Shown one piece after another: positions 38,001-50,231 of a DNA stretch of 64,000 nucleotides; position 1 is the stretch's first letter, and every line of letters starts with the position of its first letter. The notes under the pieces are model-generated. The model did no database searches. It had not been told where the DNA came from and saw only the letters and a list, made by a program, of their open reading frames with translations. Source of the stretch: Talpa occidentalis (lineage: Eukaryota > Chordata > Mammalia > Eulipotyphla > Talpidae); assembly GCF_014898055.3 (NCBI RefSeq), contig NW_023600993.1:2066614-2130613 (forward strand), written 5' to 3'. The position numbers and the translations under genes are program-made.

Positions 38001-38929
38001 GGGCCAGAACTGTGTAACAATACATGAGAAAAAAATAACTACTCTGGTGTTCAAGGGAGAAAAATCCAAATGCAGGTTAGAGTCGGTGCCATTAAAACTC
38101 ACTTTTTTTCTGACTCGAAATTGAGGGATTCGGTACCACGAAGCATTACTTTTCAAAGAAGGCATTTAGTTTGAATACTCTGTGGCTGACAATCACCTAA
38201 ATTCCTGCATGAAATTACAAGAACTGTTCCTGAAAAATAAAATCGTGTCACGGAACGCGGAGTTTCTCAGTGCAGGTAGAGGTTGCTGGAAATTGCTTTT
38301 TGCAAGGCAGCCCAAGTGACATCAGAAGGGACCGCGTGTGTGACTGGAGCCCTACCCAGAAATTACCTGCAACAAACAAATCTCTGAATTAGCAATGCTT
38401 GGCCACTGCTATTACTCACCCTTGACAATCTTACGCAGGGAAAGCAACGCGTCTACTTCTTTATTATTAACCAAACAAAGTAATTTCTATTTCACTTCAT
38501 TTTTCGACTCAGCAAAAATACTCAGCTTGAGATTTCGGTTTAAATTCAATACCACCCAGAAAAACATATTTATTTTATGGCAGTCCAAACAGAAACTGCG
38601 TTTTATTACATTTCAAGTTGCTGAATGTACTTGAACCTGCGATCATAAAATCACATTCGCTTTTTAAACTTGGATAATTCCTATTTTTCAACAGGGGTAA
38701 CTAACCAAGTCTTCTAAAGTAAGTTTGAGTCCGTGTTTAAATGCGAGTTTAATTTATTTTACAGCCACTGAAGCAGCCTTGACTTCAAATTGCCAGGGGT
38801 CCCTTTAGTGTTTAAATCAGGCTTTCATGGATTCGGCTTTCCACAGGGAGGGACATTTGCTGACGCTCTCCGTGCGTTTGCACAGCCTTGACACTGGTGT
38901 GCACAGTTAATTTAGCCCTTGGGCCACCA
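38001..38929. other. Unannotated sequence right of the gap
   Basis: About 0.9 kb of AT-rich single-copy-looking DNA. No exon or repeat recognised. Confidence 0.6.
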
Positions 38930-39540
38930 CAGGTTCTTGTCATGCTAAGCAGTAAAAAGGAATTCCTAGACATTTTACATAAGTAAATAGAGAGAAAGAA
39001 ACTTAGTTTAAGAAAGTAAAGTTTATTTACAGGAAGAAAGTCAGGACTCCCAAGTCTGCAGTACTTGGGAAGGCCAAGGAAGCTGTTGTGGGCCTGTGTG
39101 TAGGGTCTTTAAATCTTTTTCCCCCTCGATTCTAAAATCTCATCATCCTATTTTGTGATTGGCTCTTCCTCGGGTGGCTGGGTTCCTCCAGGCAGGTGTG
39201 CCAGTCACCCGCCCTTCTAACCAGGGCCCCGTGGAGCTGACGAGCTCATCAGGACCACACTTGGGTCAAGCTCACTTTAAATCTTTGCTGGTTCTCCTTT
39301 CTGCTCTGAACGGCCTCTGTGGCCCCCTCATGGGTTTTCACGACACCGACTCCAGGGACCTCAGGTCTGTGCCTTTGGCTGGGCATCATGTTCCTCCCTC
39401 TGTGTCTGTGGGTCTTGAATGTGGGCTGGGGCCTGGCTGGCCACGGTGCCTGGAGGAGGCCCTGGCTTCAGGGTCCACAGTGGCTGAAGAATACATTTGT
39501 TTTATTAAGCATTTATCTTAAAATGCATTTTTTTTCAGCT
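38930..39540 (-). mobile_element. ERV-type LTR (approximate ends)
   Basis: On the minus strand it has a CCAAT box (gagccaatcacaaaa, about 39160) and a poly(A) signal in gtaaataaactttactttct (about 39015). The layout matches the LTR at 20550-21235, including AATAAACTTT followed by a T/C-rich run. This suggests related families. Confidence 0.45.
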
Positions 39541-42500
39541 GCTTTGAGTTAATTTTTCACAGTGTATTTAGTTGCCTCTGGGGCACCCCTGCTGGGCTGA
39601 AGAGTGGGCCTGTCTGAGTCATGTTCTCTTTCACTGTAAACTGAAGCTTGAGAACCAGCAGCTTCTGGAGCACCTGGAGCACCTGAGAAATGCAGCAGCT
39701 CAGGCCCCGCCCCACCTCCCTGCACCAGAATCCCTTGGTGGTCAGGGCCCAGCCCAGACGTGGCACCGTCAGGCTCACTTCCTCACCACCAGCCTAAACG
39801 CATCCTCGGTCCAGCCCATGTGCGTGCTGGGAAAGACAGCTGGCCTGGAGCATGGCCGGGGGCTCGCAGGGCTGACTCCGCCAAGTCAGGGCCTGTGCAG
39901 CCTCACCCACAGGGTTGGGTAGCTCTTGGCGGCTGATAGCGGCTTCCTGCACTTTCCTTGGAGATGAGCTTTCCCACTCTCAGAGGCTCTTCCCAAGCAG
40001 CATCTAAAAGAAGTAAGGAAGCAGATTCAGATATCGTGACAGATTCATGGAGGAGAGAGTTCGAGAAGGAGTTGGAAATCATACCCACACTTTTTTTGAG
40101 AAATCCATTTCTGGGTCGTTAGGACACAGGCGCTTAGTCTTACCTTCCTCCTACCTCCGCGCCTCCCCAACCTCTTTGGGGTCCTGGGCCCCTGAAGTCC
40201 CTCCCCTCGGTGCTCCTCCCTCCCTTCTGCCCCTGTCTCAGGCATCTGACAGTGGGGTTTTGTACTGTCCCCCTCTGTTTGGAGTCTCACTCGCACATGA
40301 TGCCAGACACAGACCGCGCACACTCCCTTCGGGTGCGGGTCGTCGTAGCTCAGGCTGCCTGTGCTTCTCTGGAGTAGACCCGTCCTGCCCCTGGCCGGCG
40401 CTGCTGTCCGCACCCAGCAGCTGCCCGGGGAACAGGCTCTAGGTGACGTGGAATCCACGCTGCGCCCCATCCAGCGGCAGGTGTCTCCCGCGTAACCACT
40501 TCATCTCTAATGAGGGATCGATGCACAATGGTCCCTTTTCTGTAAAAACATTCCTTTCATCTAAAAAATGAAGAACCTCTGAGTTTTAGGGTCGCCATTC
40601 CAAAATTGTGACCCCCCAGCCAGTGACTTGCGAAAGGCTAATTTGCTTACTTGCTCCCTTGCTGTCCTGCCCAGACACTTAGGGTGCTCAGCCTCCCCGC
40701 AGGGCAGGGCACTCTGGGGAGACCCGAACTTGCCCTTGGCATTTGTTCCTCATCTTCCGGGGAGCCCTGCACTTCCTGCGCCCCCATCACCAGCACGCGT
40801 GGGGTGGCGGGGAGACAAGGCTCATGAAGGGCCTGGAACATGCTGGTGGGGCCCTGCTAGTGAGCTGCTTTCTGGGGTCCTGGTCAGACGGTCCAAACCA
40901 ACATCCAAAAGTGTGTGTCGGCGCAACAACGCAGCGGTCAGCTGTCACTGCTGGGCGCGTGCTCCGCGCGGTCAGCTGCTGTGAGGGCAGCTGTTTCCTG
41001 ACCTCTGCTTGGATTCTGTCGAAAGGGCTTGAACCAGCTCAAAGCCATGTTGCGGTTGGGAGTTAGTCCAGACAAAGGAAGGAGGGTTGCTTACTCCATC
41101 ACCAGCCTCATGGCAGTGTGTTTTTCTCCTCTTGACCTTGTGGGAGTGAGTGGTCTCCAGAGACACGGGACAGAATGGACACAGACATATTCTACAAGAT
41201 GGACTCATGCAGCTCTGGGGGCTGAGAAGTCCTCACTGTCCCATCTCCAAGAGGGAGGCCAGTGCCAGTCCAGGTGTAAAGGCCCGAGGGAGCAGACAGG
41301 TGAGGTGGATTCTGAGTCTGTGGTGGGAGAACAATGTCCCAGCTCAAGGAGTCCGGCTTCCCTGGCCTCTGTGTTCCATCCTGGCCTCCTGCAAGGACAA
41401 TCCCGTCCACCAGGCACCTGGGGGTACCCTCTGCTGTACTCGTCCACTGATTTGCACGGCGACCTTATGTGGAGACACTCCCCTGGGCACACTCGGAAAC
41501 AGTGGTTCCTCTGGGCACCCCGGGATTCTGTCAAATTAACCCTCACCTCTAATTTTAACTCCTATTTTCTGTCTCACAAACACTTTATCCCTCCACATGA
41601 AGCTGGGCGAGTGATTTATGGGATGATGGATTTCACACACCAGACAATTTTCTAAAGAAAATAAAAATGCGTGGGCTGATATTGATTGCCAATTTCTTAT
41701 TTTGCCAAGTAAGATCATTTAAGAAAAGCCATTTCTATCTACTGTCCACATTATTTTATAAAAGAGAAGTTTCTTTTATTTGCCACTTTTGATCAAGGTG
41801 GCTGTTCTGAACCAATCAAAAGTATTCTTGAGATGAAACTCATTTTGGATATTTCTTCCTTCCACCTTGAGGCTAGGTAGTAATTGATGATTTTTCAAGA
41901 TATTAAGAATTCTAAGTCGCATATTATTGCTGAGAACAGATTCTACTTGCTTTGATAGCTTGTCTTTTAAGTATCTGCCTTTCAATTGCTGTTGGATATC
42001 TTGATTCTTAATTTAAGTTTCTAGAAGAATTTCTATATTATGAGGAATTAGATTTAGTTGTCTTTGAAATGAGGGAAATGAGTGAAAGCTCTATTTAAGG
42101 TACACATAAAACTCTAAGGGAAGGTTTACTAAAAGCCTTAAAGCAAATTCTGGACACAAAATCCTAATGACATATTAGAATTGTACCCTCAGTTTTATTT
42201 TACCTTTGCCTTTTATTTAATGATGCTTAAACTAAATATAAAATAAAAATACAATGAAGCCAAAACTCTATGATACATCTTCCTTGGACAAATCAGTGTT
42301 AAGAGAAATGAAAACAAGTGTCTAATTAATAACTGAATAGTATGTTCATATTTTTAAAAGTGATGTGTTTACTTTATTTGTCTTGTTCAGTTTCTTAAAA
42401 GATCATCTTACTGCCTTTATTTTACCCTTATTTCTTTTCAGTGTATTCACTGGTTACTTAATATTTCGATTTTATATTGATTCATTTATCTGGTGGTTTG

Positions 42501-42818
42501 ACACAATTATTGAGGCCTTGTTTGCACTTGGTATTTCTTGGTGTTAGGACATGGCAGTGGGTGAGGCGTGACTCCTGCTAGCTGCTGCCTCCCTCTGCTG
42601 CTGGGAAGACGAGCAGATGAGCGAGTTCAGAGAGTGTAAGAGCCTTGATGACATCGTGGGCTGGTTTTGCAGAAAAGGCCTGAGTTACAACTGTGCTTAG
42701 AATACAGGGGTCTCACAGAGTGCCCCCGACTGGGTTAGCTCCACGCCGATTCATTCCAAGCAAACAGCAAACATCAGGCACGATGATCACTCAGCCGTGT
42801 GGTAGGCCTAAGACTCGG

Positions 42819-42839
42819 AATTTCAATATTATTGAAATT
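42819..42839. repeat. Perfect 10-bp-arm palindrome
   Basis: Arms aatttcaata and tattgaaatt flank a single central T. Confidence 0.9.
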
Positions 42840-43573
42840 TCACTGCTTGGTCTCCAGGGAAAACAGTGTCAGCTCCAATATCGATGAGTTCTTGGAGCCC
42901 TGAGAACTTCTGATTCTAATATTCACTTTTGAGAATATTCAATATTTCGATAACACTCCGCTTTCCCCACTTAGATAAGAACACATTATATTACAGGTTT
43001 ACTCACAACTGAGTTGATGAAAGGGCTGTGCTGGGGTTTGTCATCTCTCAGCGTGATTTGTCGAGGGAAGGTGTGAAATCTCCACGTAGCCTGAGCAGTG
43101 AAGGTGCGCGCGAGCCGGGCTGCGTTTCCCCGTGTAAGTGTGCAGGGTGCAGGCAGGCCTTGGCGGGACCACACTGCCCAGTGCCTCTGCTTCATCCGTG
43201 CTCCCAGCTGCAGGACGTCTGGATCAGAGTACCCGTTCCAGGGGTCGCTGCCCTGCCCTCTCTGCACAGGAAGGCAGCAGTGGACATCTGCCCACGCGGG
43301 GCTCGGCACGGGGCATCGGACCCAGGAGCCTTGGGCTCGCTCAGCCAGGGAGCAGCATGAGCCCCAACAGCTGTGGGCAAGCCAGCGAGGGAGGAGCAGG
43401 GCCTGCCGGGGGAAAGGCTGGTCTGAAGGAGAGGTTGGAGGACGTGTGGCCCTAAGTGTGCGAGCAGGCAGGGACCTTCACAGCTTCCAGCAGCACATCT
43501 GCGAGGCCCATCTGAACACTTTCCACCTGCTGTGCACTCCTCCAGAGGCCATACCTGTCCGGGTGAGAGAGCA

Positions 43574-43595
43574 GGAGAGAGAGAGAGAGAGAGAG
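43574..43595. repeat. (GA)n microsatellite
   Basis: About 11 GA units after gagagagcag. Confidence 0.9.
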
Positions 43596-43936
43596 GAAGC
43601 TTGAAAATTGGCCTTGGCTCATACTGAGCAGCCCAGTGGCCGACTGGTGTTCAGCTCAGCTTGACCAGCCCGGGGAGATCGTGAATGGTTTATCCTGGCT
43701 CTGGAAACAGTGGCTGGTGCTCTTCCCCACTAGCCCTCCAGGTGAGCTGCGTGTCAGAAAGGGAGTCTGTGGACCCCAAGGGAGCTCAACTGGGTGAGTC
43801 CCGTCCCAGGTCAGGGACACATCCATTAGCAGTGGATCCGCTGCGTTCAAATAACAGGGAAATCAGCCTTTCATTGAAAAGCTAATATTTACCATTTCAT
43901 AACCTCATTAATCACAAAAGAGCTCACCCATTCTCT

Positions 43937-44201
43937 TTTTTTCTGAGATTTATTCATTTTTGCATACAAGAACAGGGATCTAGGCCAGAGATGTGGGGGA
44001 TGAGAGGATTCACCAGAGACAGAGCGGGGAGCAGAACAGGCAGATCGGCTGAAACACACTGCTGAGGGGAGCAGCGGGGAGACAGGAGAGGTCTGCTGCG
44101 TCGTGTGGGTAGCTCCCTGGGCAGGGATTGAACTCATGCTGCAGTGGCTGCAGATAGCTTCAAAGCACTGAGACTCAACCCCTTGCACCACCAGGAGGGC
44201 C
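43937..44201 (-). mobile_element. SINE subfamily B
   Basis: Minus-strand copy. Tail complement tttttgcatacaagaacagg, head complement gcaccaccaggagggccc. The flanks gagctcaccc and gagcttaccc are a diverged duplication. Confidence 0.88.
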
Positions 44202-44202
44202 C

Positions 44203-45577
44203 GAGCTTACCCCCCTTTATTCTTGTGGGCAAAATTAAATCTGCCTACGCCAACATCACTCATTGAAAACTGAGCCAATGCACCAGGTCTGGTGGGCACC
44301 TTCTGTGCTGGGACATGGGGTGACCCCAGGCCCCCTGAGCATCAGATCATCATTTGCTGAGTGCTGCTTTCTCCTTGCTGGAATGGGGTCAGCCATCATG
44401 TCATGCAGTTGTTAAATGAATGAGCCCTTGAACCAGTGTCCCAGATTCCAACCCCGGCTGCTCTCCCGCTTGGCTGGGTCCAGAGGGACAAGAGGATGGA
44501 GGTCACCATGTTAGCTCTGCACCTGCCAAACACAAAGAACAATGGTGCCTGCTGTGTGGCTGCTGGGGGAAGTCAGGGCAGTCGACACGTAAGCATCTTT
44601 GCAAAGCCCAGCACGTGGTGAGAGCTTAGGAAAGTGTTGGCAGTGTTTCCTCGAATAAGTGCTCTGTAAATCTTGCAGGCTGTGATGATGTTTAAACAAA
44701 AGTTTCTGGAGGCTCAGCCGATGTATTCTGAGTTCATCTGCAAAGCCCCTGCAGTGGACGACAAGCTAACGGTTCAGTGTGTAATTTCGATCTCCTTATA
44801 TAAAAACCAGTTCAGTGCAAATGGTCTAGAAATAAGCTCTCGTGTGGGACTGAGCAGGCATCTGGAAAAGCTTTTATCGCCGGTGCCAGGCTTGCAGGTA
44901 AAGAGGATGTGTTCATTTCTAGAGATTTTAACTTGGCACCTTCACGGACACTCAATTTATCCTGAAAGGAGAAAAAGAAAAAGCATCTGTTCCTTTTGTG
45001 CAGGCAGAGGGAGCAGAGAATGGTTCTCTGTGGCACCCTCGGATTTACTTAAGCTCTTTCCTCCCCCAGGCCGGCAAGAGGGAAGATAGTTGATGAGGCT
45101 TTCTGCTCACACGTGCTTGCTTGGCATTTCCATAGCTTGTGAGCAGCCCTGGAAATAAAATTTGTTTTAAAAGATAGTTTTTAAAAGAGAATAAGGCAGA
45201 AATCTCTGCAATATTTTTTTTATTTATGATTTTATTCTATGAAAATCTAATACTTTTCACAGTGCTAAACAGGTATTTTATATGACTTTGTGATCAAATT
45301 GGGAATATTTCATAAAACCTCCTTTAGTGCCCATAACTCTTCTGTCTTATTAGTGAGCCAGACGGTTTCTAAATGGGTAGAGGGGAGACCTCAATGAATT
45401 GTGACTTTCCTCTCCTGTCCCTTTTCCTTAGACATTTCTCTTTGTCACAAATGCTGATAGATGGGGCAATACTTAACCAATCCATTTCCAGGAGCGTTCA
45501 TGTGCAGCCAGACATTTGCTTTTTGGAACTTCATGGGATTCCTTTTCTAAAAGTTTTCCTACGAAGATCAAAGATTT
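44203..45577. other. Putative GRM7 intron without recognised features
   Basis: About 1.4 kb. A 138-codon plus-strand frame at 44673-45089 has no recognisable domain. Confidence 0.6.
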
Positions 45578-45593
45578 TGTTCAGGTGTTCTTT

Positions 45594-45881
45594 CTTTATT
45601 TAATTTTTTAAAAGATTTTATTATTTATTTATTTATACAGCACTGGGTACAGTCAGAAGCGCGGGAGGGTGAGAGAATCCACCAGAGCCAGAGTGGGGAA
45701 TAGAACAGGCAGAGTGATGAAGTACACTGCTGAGGGGAGCAGCGGGCAGCAGGAGAGGTCTGCGCGCCATGCGGGACCCTCCTCCAGTGGCCGGGGAGCA
45801 GCCGGGGATCAAACAGGCGCTGCAGAGGCTGCGGGCAGCTTCGCAACCCAGCGCTCAACCGCTGCGCCACCGGGGAGGCCC
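45594..45881 (-). mobile_element. SINE subfamily A, full length
   Basis: Minus-strand copy. The perfect 16-bp duplication tgttcaggtgttcttt lies at 45578-45593 and 45882-45897. Low divergence from other A copies. Confidence 0.94.
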
Positions 45882-45904
45882 TGTTCAGGTGTTCTTTAAA
45901 CGAG

Positions 45905-46078
45905 GCTCCCCTGATGTGGGCCTCCCGCCAGCAGAGTCAGTCTCAGCCTCACTTGGGGGTTGCTGGAAATGCAGAATCTCGGCCCCACCCCAGTCTGACT
46001 GAATCCAATCCGCCCATAACTTCCCTGCATCATTCCTCTGCACATTACAATTTGAGAAGCGCCGTGTTGCAACACGCC
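45905..46078 (+). mobile_element. MER5A-like hAT DNA transposon relic
   Basis: Contains tcacttgggggttgctggaa, atgcagaatctcggccccac and cccagtctgactgaatcc, then catta-aatttgagaagcgc, matching the order of the MER5A consensus. Short and non-coding. Confidence 0.6.
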
Positions 46079-46139
46079 AGATCCATCTTCCCTGAGCTTT
46101 CAAGCCGGGATGAAAGATCATTTTGACAATAGGTGTTAA

Positions 46140-46560
46140 AGAAAATGGCGTGTCCGCTACTTACTGCTGCTCTCACAAACGACCTCGCCATTAGTGACGG
46201 AGCACAGCACACAGGAAGAGGTAGTTTTGTGTGTGTAGTGCTGGCGCTAAGTCCAACGCCTGAGTCCAAAATGAGTCTCAGTGGTCCGAGTCAAGGTCTC
46301 AGCAAGGCTGTGTCCCTCCCGGAGGCTGTCGAGGATTCAGTCCTTGCATTTCTGTGTTCTAGAAGAATTCCTTCCTGGCCTGGCAGTCCCTGTGTCTCGA
46401 CGGGCGCCCTTCTCTCTTCAAAGCCAGCACCTTCACCCTGACTCCCACCTCTTCCAAGCACCCTGCTGTGATGATGGACCCACTAGTGCTTTCAGGATAA
46501 TCTCCCATCTCAAGGGCAACTCAGGAGCCCTTGAGCTGCTACCATAAATCTTCTTTGCCA
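46140..46560. repeat. Old interspersed repeat, family unassigned
   Basis: Contains gtccaaaatgagtctcagtg, ccctcccggaggctgtcgag, ttcaaagccagcacc and aggataatctcccatctcaa. This is an ancient repeat pattern I recognise but cannot name, probably related to 25062-25420. Confidence 0.5.
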
Positions 46561-47104
46561 TCAAACCCAGCATTTTCGTAGACTCGGGAAATGAAGGCCT
46601 GGCGTCTCTGGAGTGTTATTATTCTGCCTACAGGATTAGATCTGTGACTTAGCAACATGGGCAGCATTGATGAAACATAATTAAAGGGGTGGTTTTTTTT
46701 TTCAGGACCTCTCAAAATCTGTAGTATATTAATGTTGCATCGTGAGGCATAGGGGCGAGCTGAGGTATGCACTGATCTCAGAGTGTTCAGCCACAGTTGT
46801 TCGTGAACGTGGGGCCAGAAGTCGGGTCTTCATCTGGGAAATCAGAGAGCAATTTTCATTCTTTCTTTCCGTTCTGTTCAAGGACTGCCCAACACACAAC
46901 CGAGTTTTGGGCGTGGAGGTTTTGGGCTAATTTTAGACCTCACCTGAAATCATTCTAATTGCAGCAGATAACGCTCCTGTTTCCATTCAGATCGACTAAT
47001 TACAAAACCCTTGTTCCCAGCTAGAAATACTCATTTTGCGGTCTTGAGTTTAATCTTTCTAAATGTGACTTTCCAAGTTCTAAGTTCTGGTTAAGAATGT
47101 TAAG

Positions 47105-47212
47105 TGCAGTACCTGGGTCTGAACAGTCCCTCTCAGCCTAGGGAAAGGTACTGAACCTGTTGTGCTTCAGTGATCACATCTGTTAAATAAAGGTCTTTAC
47201 ACCTAAACTGAC
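47105..47212 (+). repeat. MIR fragment
   Basis: MIR-like cctgggtctgaacagtccct, ggtactgaacctgttgtgct and cacatctgttaaataaagg. Confidence 0.5.
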
Positions 47213-47269
47213 AATGCGTGGGGGGCAGGGGTGGGGCTTCTCCTCAGCAAGCAGGCCTTGGACGCCAGC

Positions 47270-47952
47270 AGCGTGTCTGAGAGTTCAGTTCAATCCCAAC
47301 ACCATCCTACCTGGGTAAATACCAACTTCAGACACTACTTCTGATGGACAGGCCATAGATTGGAGGTCCCAAGGACTCACCTTGGACTTCAAACACCAGC
47401 CATCACCCCCATGCTTCTGGCCAATGCACCATAAATCACAGTTCCCATGACCCCTTTCTTGGGGTGAATTCACTTGCTTGAGCAGCTCACAGAACTCAGA
47501 GAAACCCCCCACTTACTAGGTCACTGGTTTATTATAAAGGGACAGGCAGATGGAGGGGTGCACGGGGCAAGGCTGGGGAGGCAGTGTTGCCCTGTGCTCT
47601 GCACCCCCCAGCACCACCCACTCACCATTCTGCAGGTCACCAGCCTGGCACCTCTTGCAATCCCTCCCTTTGGGCTTCCTGGAGACTTCTTCCCATAGAC
47701 ATGACTGATGTAACTCGTTGGCCACTGACAACCTCCTCCCAGAGGCTCACTAGTGGGGAGTCTGAAGTGGGTTCCAACCTCTCCTCCTTGGTCAGCTGGC
47801 CTGGCCACCAGCCCCCAGGCCACCCATCAGTGTAACGGTGACGCCTTGTAGATCTTCAGTTCAGAAACCCCAAGAGGCTTAGGGCTCTTGCCAGAAAGGA
47901 GAGTAAGACCAAACACTGTATTTCTTCTTATAAATGACAGTATCACAGAGGC
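47270..47952 (-). mobile_element. ERVL-type LTR
   Basis: On the minus strand it starts near tgtgatactgtcatttataa and has the signal-bearing region ctttataataaaccagtgac (about 47520-47540), then ctctgagttctgtgagctgc. The order fits ancient ERVL-class LTRs. The subfamily is not assigned. Confidence 0.55.
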
Positions 47953-48904
47953 AGGAGGAGGTTCAACCTCATAAAATCGTGGTTAGTTCAAATTACATAA
48001 TGTACTTAAACTACTTGATGCGTGGCCCGAACGCGCTAAGTGTTGGATGGACGTCTTGATGAGGGCTTTTTATGACCTTATTACTATTAGAACACAAGTG
48101 TAAACTGCAACATGGTAGCCAAAAAAATAAATCATCTAAGAAGGAGAAACCCAGTTGATTTACATGGATGTAAAGGAGGCCCTTGGCGCTAAAAAATGCA
48201 AAGGATTCTAAGTGAAGAATGACTGTTAAATGCAAACCGGGGAGAATCATTTGAAGAGACATTTGGCTGCATGAATAAGGCTCTGCGTTCCCAGGCTCTG
48301 GGGCACGCCAAGGCAGAAGCTCTGTCATCAACACCTTTTGTGGCGGTGAATCTCTCCACGGCCCACGGGGGTCAAATCACGCACAGACACGCCTCAGTTC
48401 TACGCAGATCTCTTTCCTGACTGTTAAAAAAAGTTCTCAAAGAAGTATTGCTGGCACACATAAAACCTTCCAGGAGTTTTTTGAGAGAAATAATGGGGTT
48501 CCTGACCTGATATTTTATTTCGAAATTCTCCTAAAACCAATTTTATATGAAAGTTGACTCCAACAACATATTCGTCAAGCCGCCTCAGAGGAGTGGGTCT
48601 TGTAATTAAAAGTGCTGTCTCCACCTCTGTGAAGTGAGTTCAAATATCATTGGAACTGAGTGTCAATATCTTCCCTGAGAGGAAAACATCAGCCTGTATC
48701 TTAATTTGTCTCTATTGCAGCCTAATAACTCAATTAAGTTGTGATAGAAAAATGAGCTTTGAAGGAAATTGAGAGAAACACACTAATTTCCCCAGGTTTA
48801 ATTAGCTAAGTAGAAATCACAATACTTATAATCACAGACACACATGGGTACCAACCCTGATTACCGCGGCACCCAAGTGCTTGCTACAGGAGGGAGGAGT
48901 GTGG
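47953..48904. other. Putative GRM7 intron; possible conserved non-coding stretch
   Basis: About 0.95 kb. The part 48715-48830 is AT-rich with taattag- and caattaag-type motifs and no repeat signature. It is a candidate conserved element by appearance only. Confidence 0.4.
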
Positions 48905-48905
48905 T

Positions 48906-48908
48906 GCG

Positions 48909-48941
<33 letters not shown>

Positions 48942-48991
48942 ATGTTGGTGTGCATGTGTGAGGAGTCTGGTGTGTGTTGTTTATGTGTGTG
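48906..48991. repeat. (GT)n-rich tract, left part
   Basis: A pure GT run (about 48909-48936) followed by GT-rich sequence. It continues at 49445 beyond the inserted LTR. Confidence 0.88.
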
Positions 48992-49444
48992 TGTAAGGTC
49001 AGGAATGGACCACTGAGCAGGTTTTCTAGGATCCAGCAGGCCAGGTAAAGGAGGAGTCAGGGTCCTCAGTGGGTTTTTGCAGGTCTTTTATTGGGGTTCA
49101 CCAGGCATATGGCAGGCAGGGGTGCTGGGGGGGCCGGGAGGCTGGCCGTCCTCCCAGCCCCCAGCAAATCCTCACTATATGGGCTCTCTGGCCTTCTCTG
49201 CATCTGCTTCTTTTCTGCTTCTCTCTCGGCTTCTCTTTCGGCTTCTGCTGCTGCTTCTGCTTCGGCTTTTGCTGGCGTCCCCGTGACGCCGCCCTTAAAA
49301 GCACAGTCTCAGCCCAGGTGAACCCCATCTACCTATGCCCACACCCTACTCCAGGTGCCGCCATCAGGCATGCACTCAGGACCGCAAGGATCCATCATCT
49401 ATCCTGATGGCGGGAGGGCAGAAAAGCCTGACATTTTCCTGACA
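48992..49444 (-). mobile_element. Solo LTR, family X copy 1 (minus orientation)
   Basis: Minus strand runs from TGTCAGG at 49444 to CCTTACA at 48992 (453 bp). It has a TATA-like cttttaag, a GGCGTC-ACGGG-GACGCC hairpin (49274-49290), an imperfect gcagaagcc-type internal repeat, and the poly(A) signal ccccaataaaagacc. The terminal 7-mers are near-inverted repeats with TG and CA ends. GT-rich sequence on both sides hides a target-site duplication. Confidence 0.75.
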
Positions 49445-49740
49445 GTGATGTAATGGTGTATATGTGGGTGAATAGCATGTGTGATGTGGTGTGTGCTGAT
49501 ATGTGTGTGTATGTGGTGATATGTGTATGAGTGTGTCTATAGTGTGTATAATGTGTGTTGTTTATGTGTGATGTGTTGTGTGGTGTTTGTGCACATGATG
49601 TGCGATGCTTGTGTGTGATACACATCAGCATGGCGTGTGTGGTGTACCTGCATATGTGCAGTGTGTGTGTGCTGTGGGGGCCTGCATGTCACGTGTGTGT
49701 GCACATGGGACTGTGTGTACACCCTTGTGCATGCTCTGGC
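49445..49740. repeat. (GT)n-rich imperfect tract, right part
   Basis: Irregular GT-rich sequence such as tgtgtgatgtggtgtgtgct. It is probably one tract with 48906-48991, split by the LTR. Confidence 0.8.
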
Positions 49741-50231
49741 TTGGAGCTGCACACAGCTGGTGCTAACAGTCAAAACAGAGAGATACTTGGAGAATCCCCA
49801 GCGCTGGATCATGGAATTACTAGCATGGACGATGTCCTCGCCTTACAATGGAGGTCTAGTTGGAGGAAGCTTGAGCATGGTGAACCTGCAAATTGTGATT
49901 TCTGCCTCAGTGCTCCGATGAGATGTGACCTCACATGAGCCCTGGCTGGGCCACCTGGGGCTGCCTACCCAGGCCTGACTCACCACCTCCCAAGTGCGGC
50001 CACTCTTGCCGGTACCTGTTCATTAGGGCGACCTCGTGGGATAGTTGTGCTACATAATTAGACCTAGTTTTGAAATCAGGCCTAAGTTGCCCCCTGGCTG
50101 GTGAATCACTTGGGGCAACACATTTTCTCCCTCCTGTGCCCATTGATGAGACATTAACTATGGTTTACCTCAGGGGTGCACTTGACCTATTTTGACCTCA
50201 AAGAAGTTCTTTCTTATTAACAATTCCCTGC

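Larger units (their letters stand above)
39541..43936. other. Putative GRM7 intron, mixed composition
   Basis: About 4.4 kb. GC-richer at 39.6-41.5 kb and 43.0-43.5 kb, AT-rich at 41.6-42.6 kb. It holds a 21-bp palindrome (42819-42839) and a (GA)n tract (43574-43595). Open frames up to 208 codons have no recognisable domains. Confidence 0.6.

Noticed and set aside
44673..45089. 138-codon plus-strand frame as a novel gene in the GRM7 intron
   Set aside because: No recognisable domain and nothing beyond the open frame itself.
49537..49812. His/Thr-rich frame on the minus strand of the GT tract
   Set aside because: It is a translation of simple repeat sequence.
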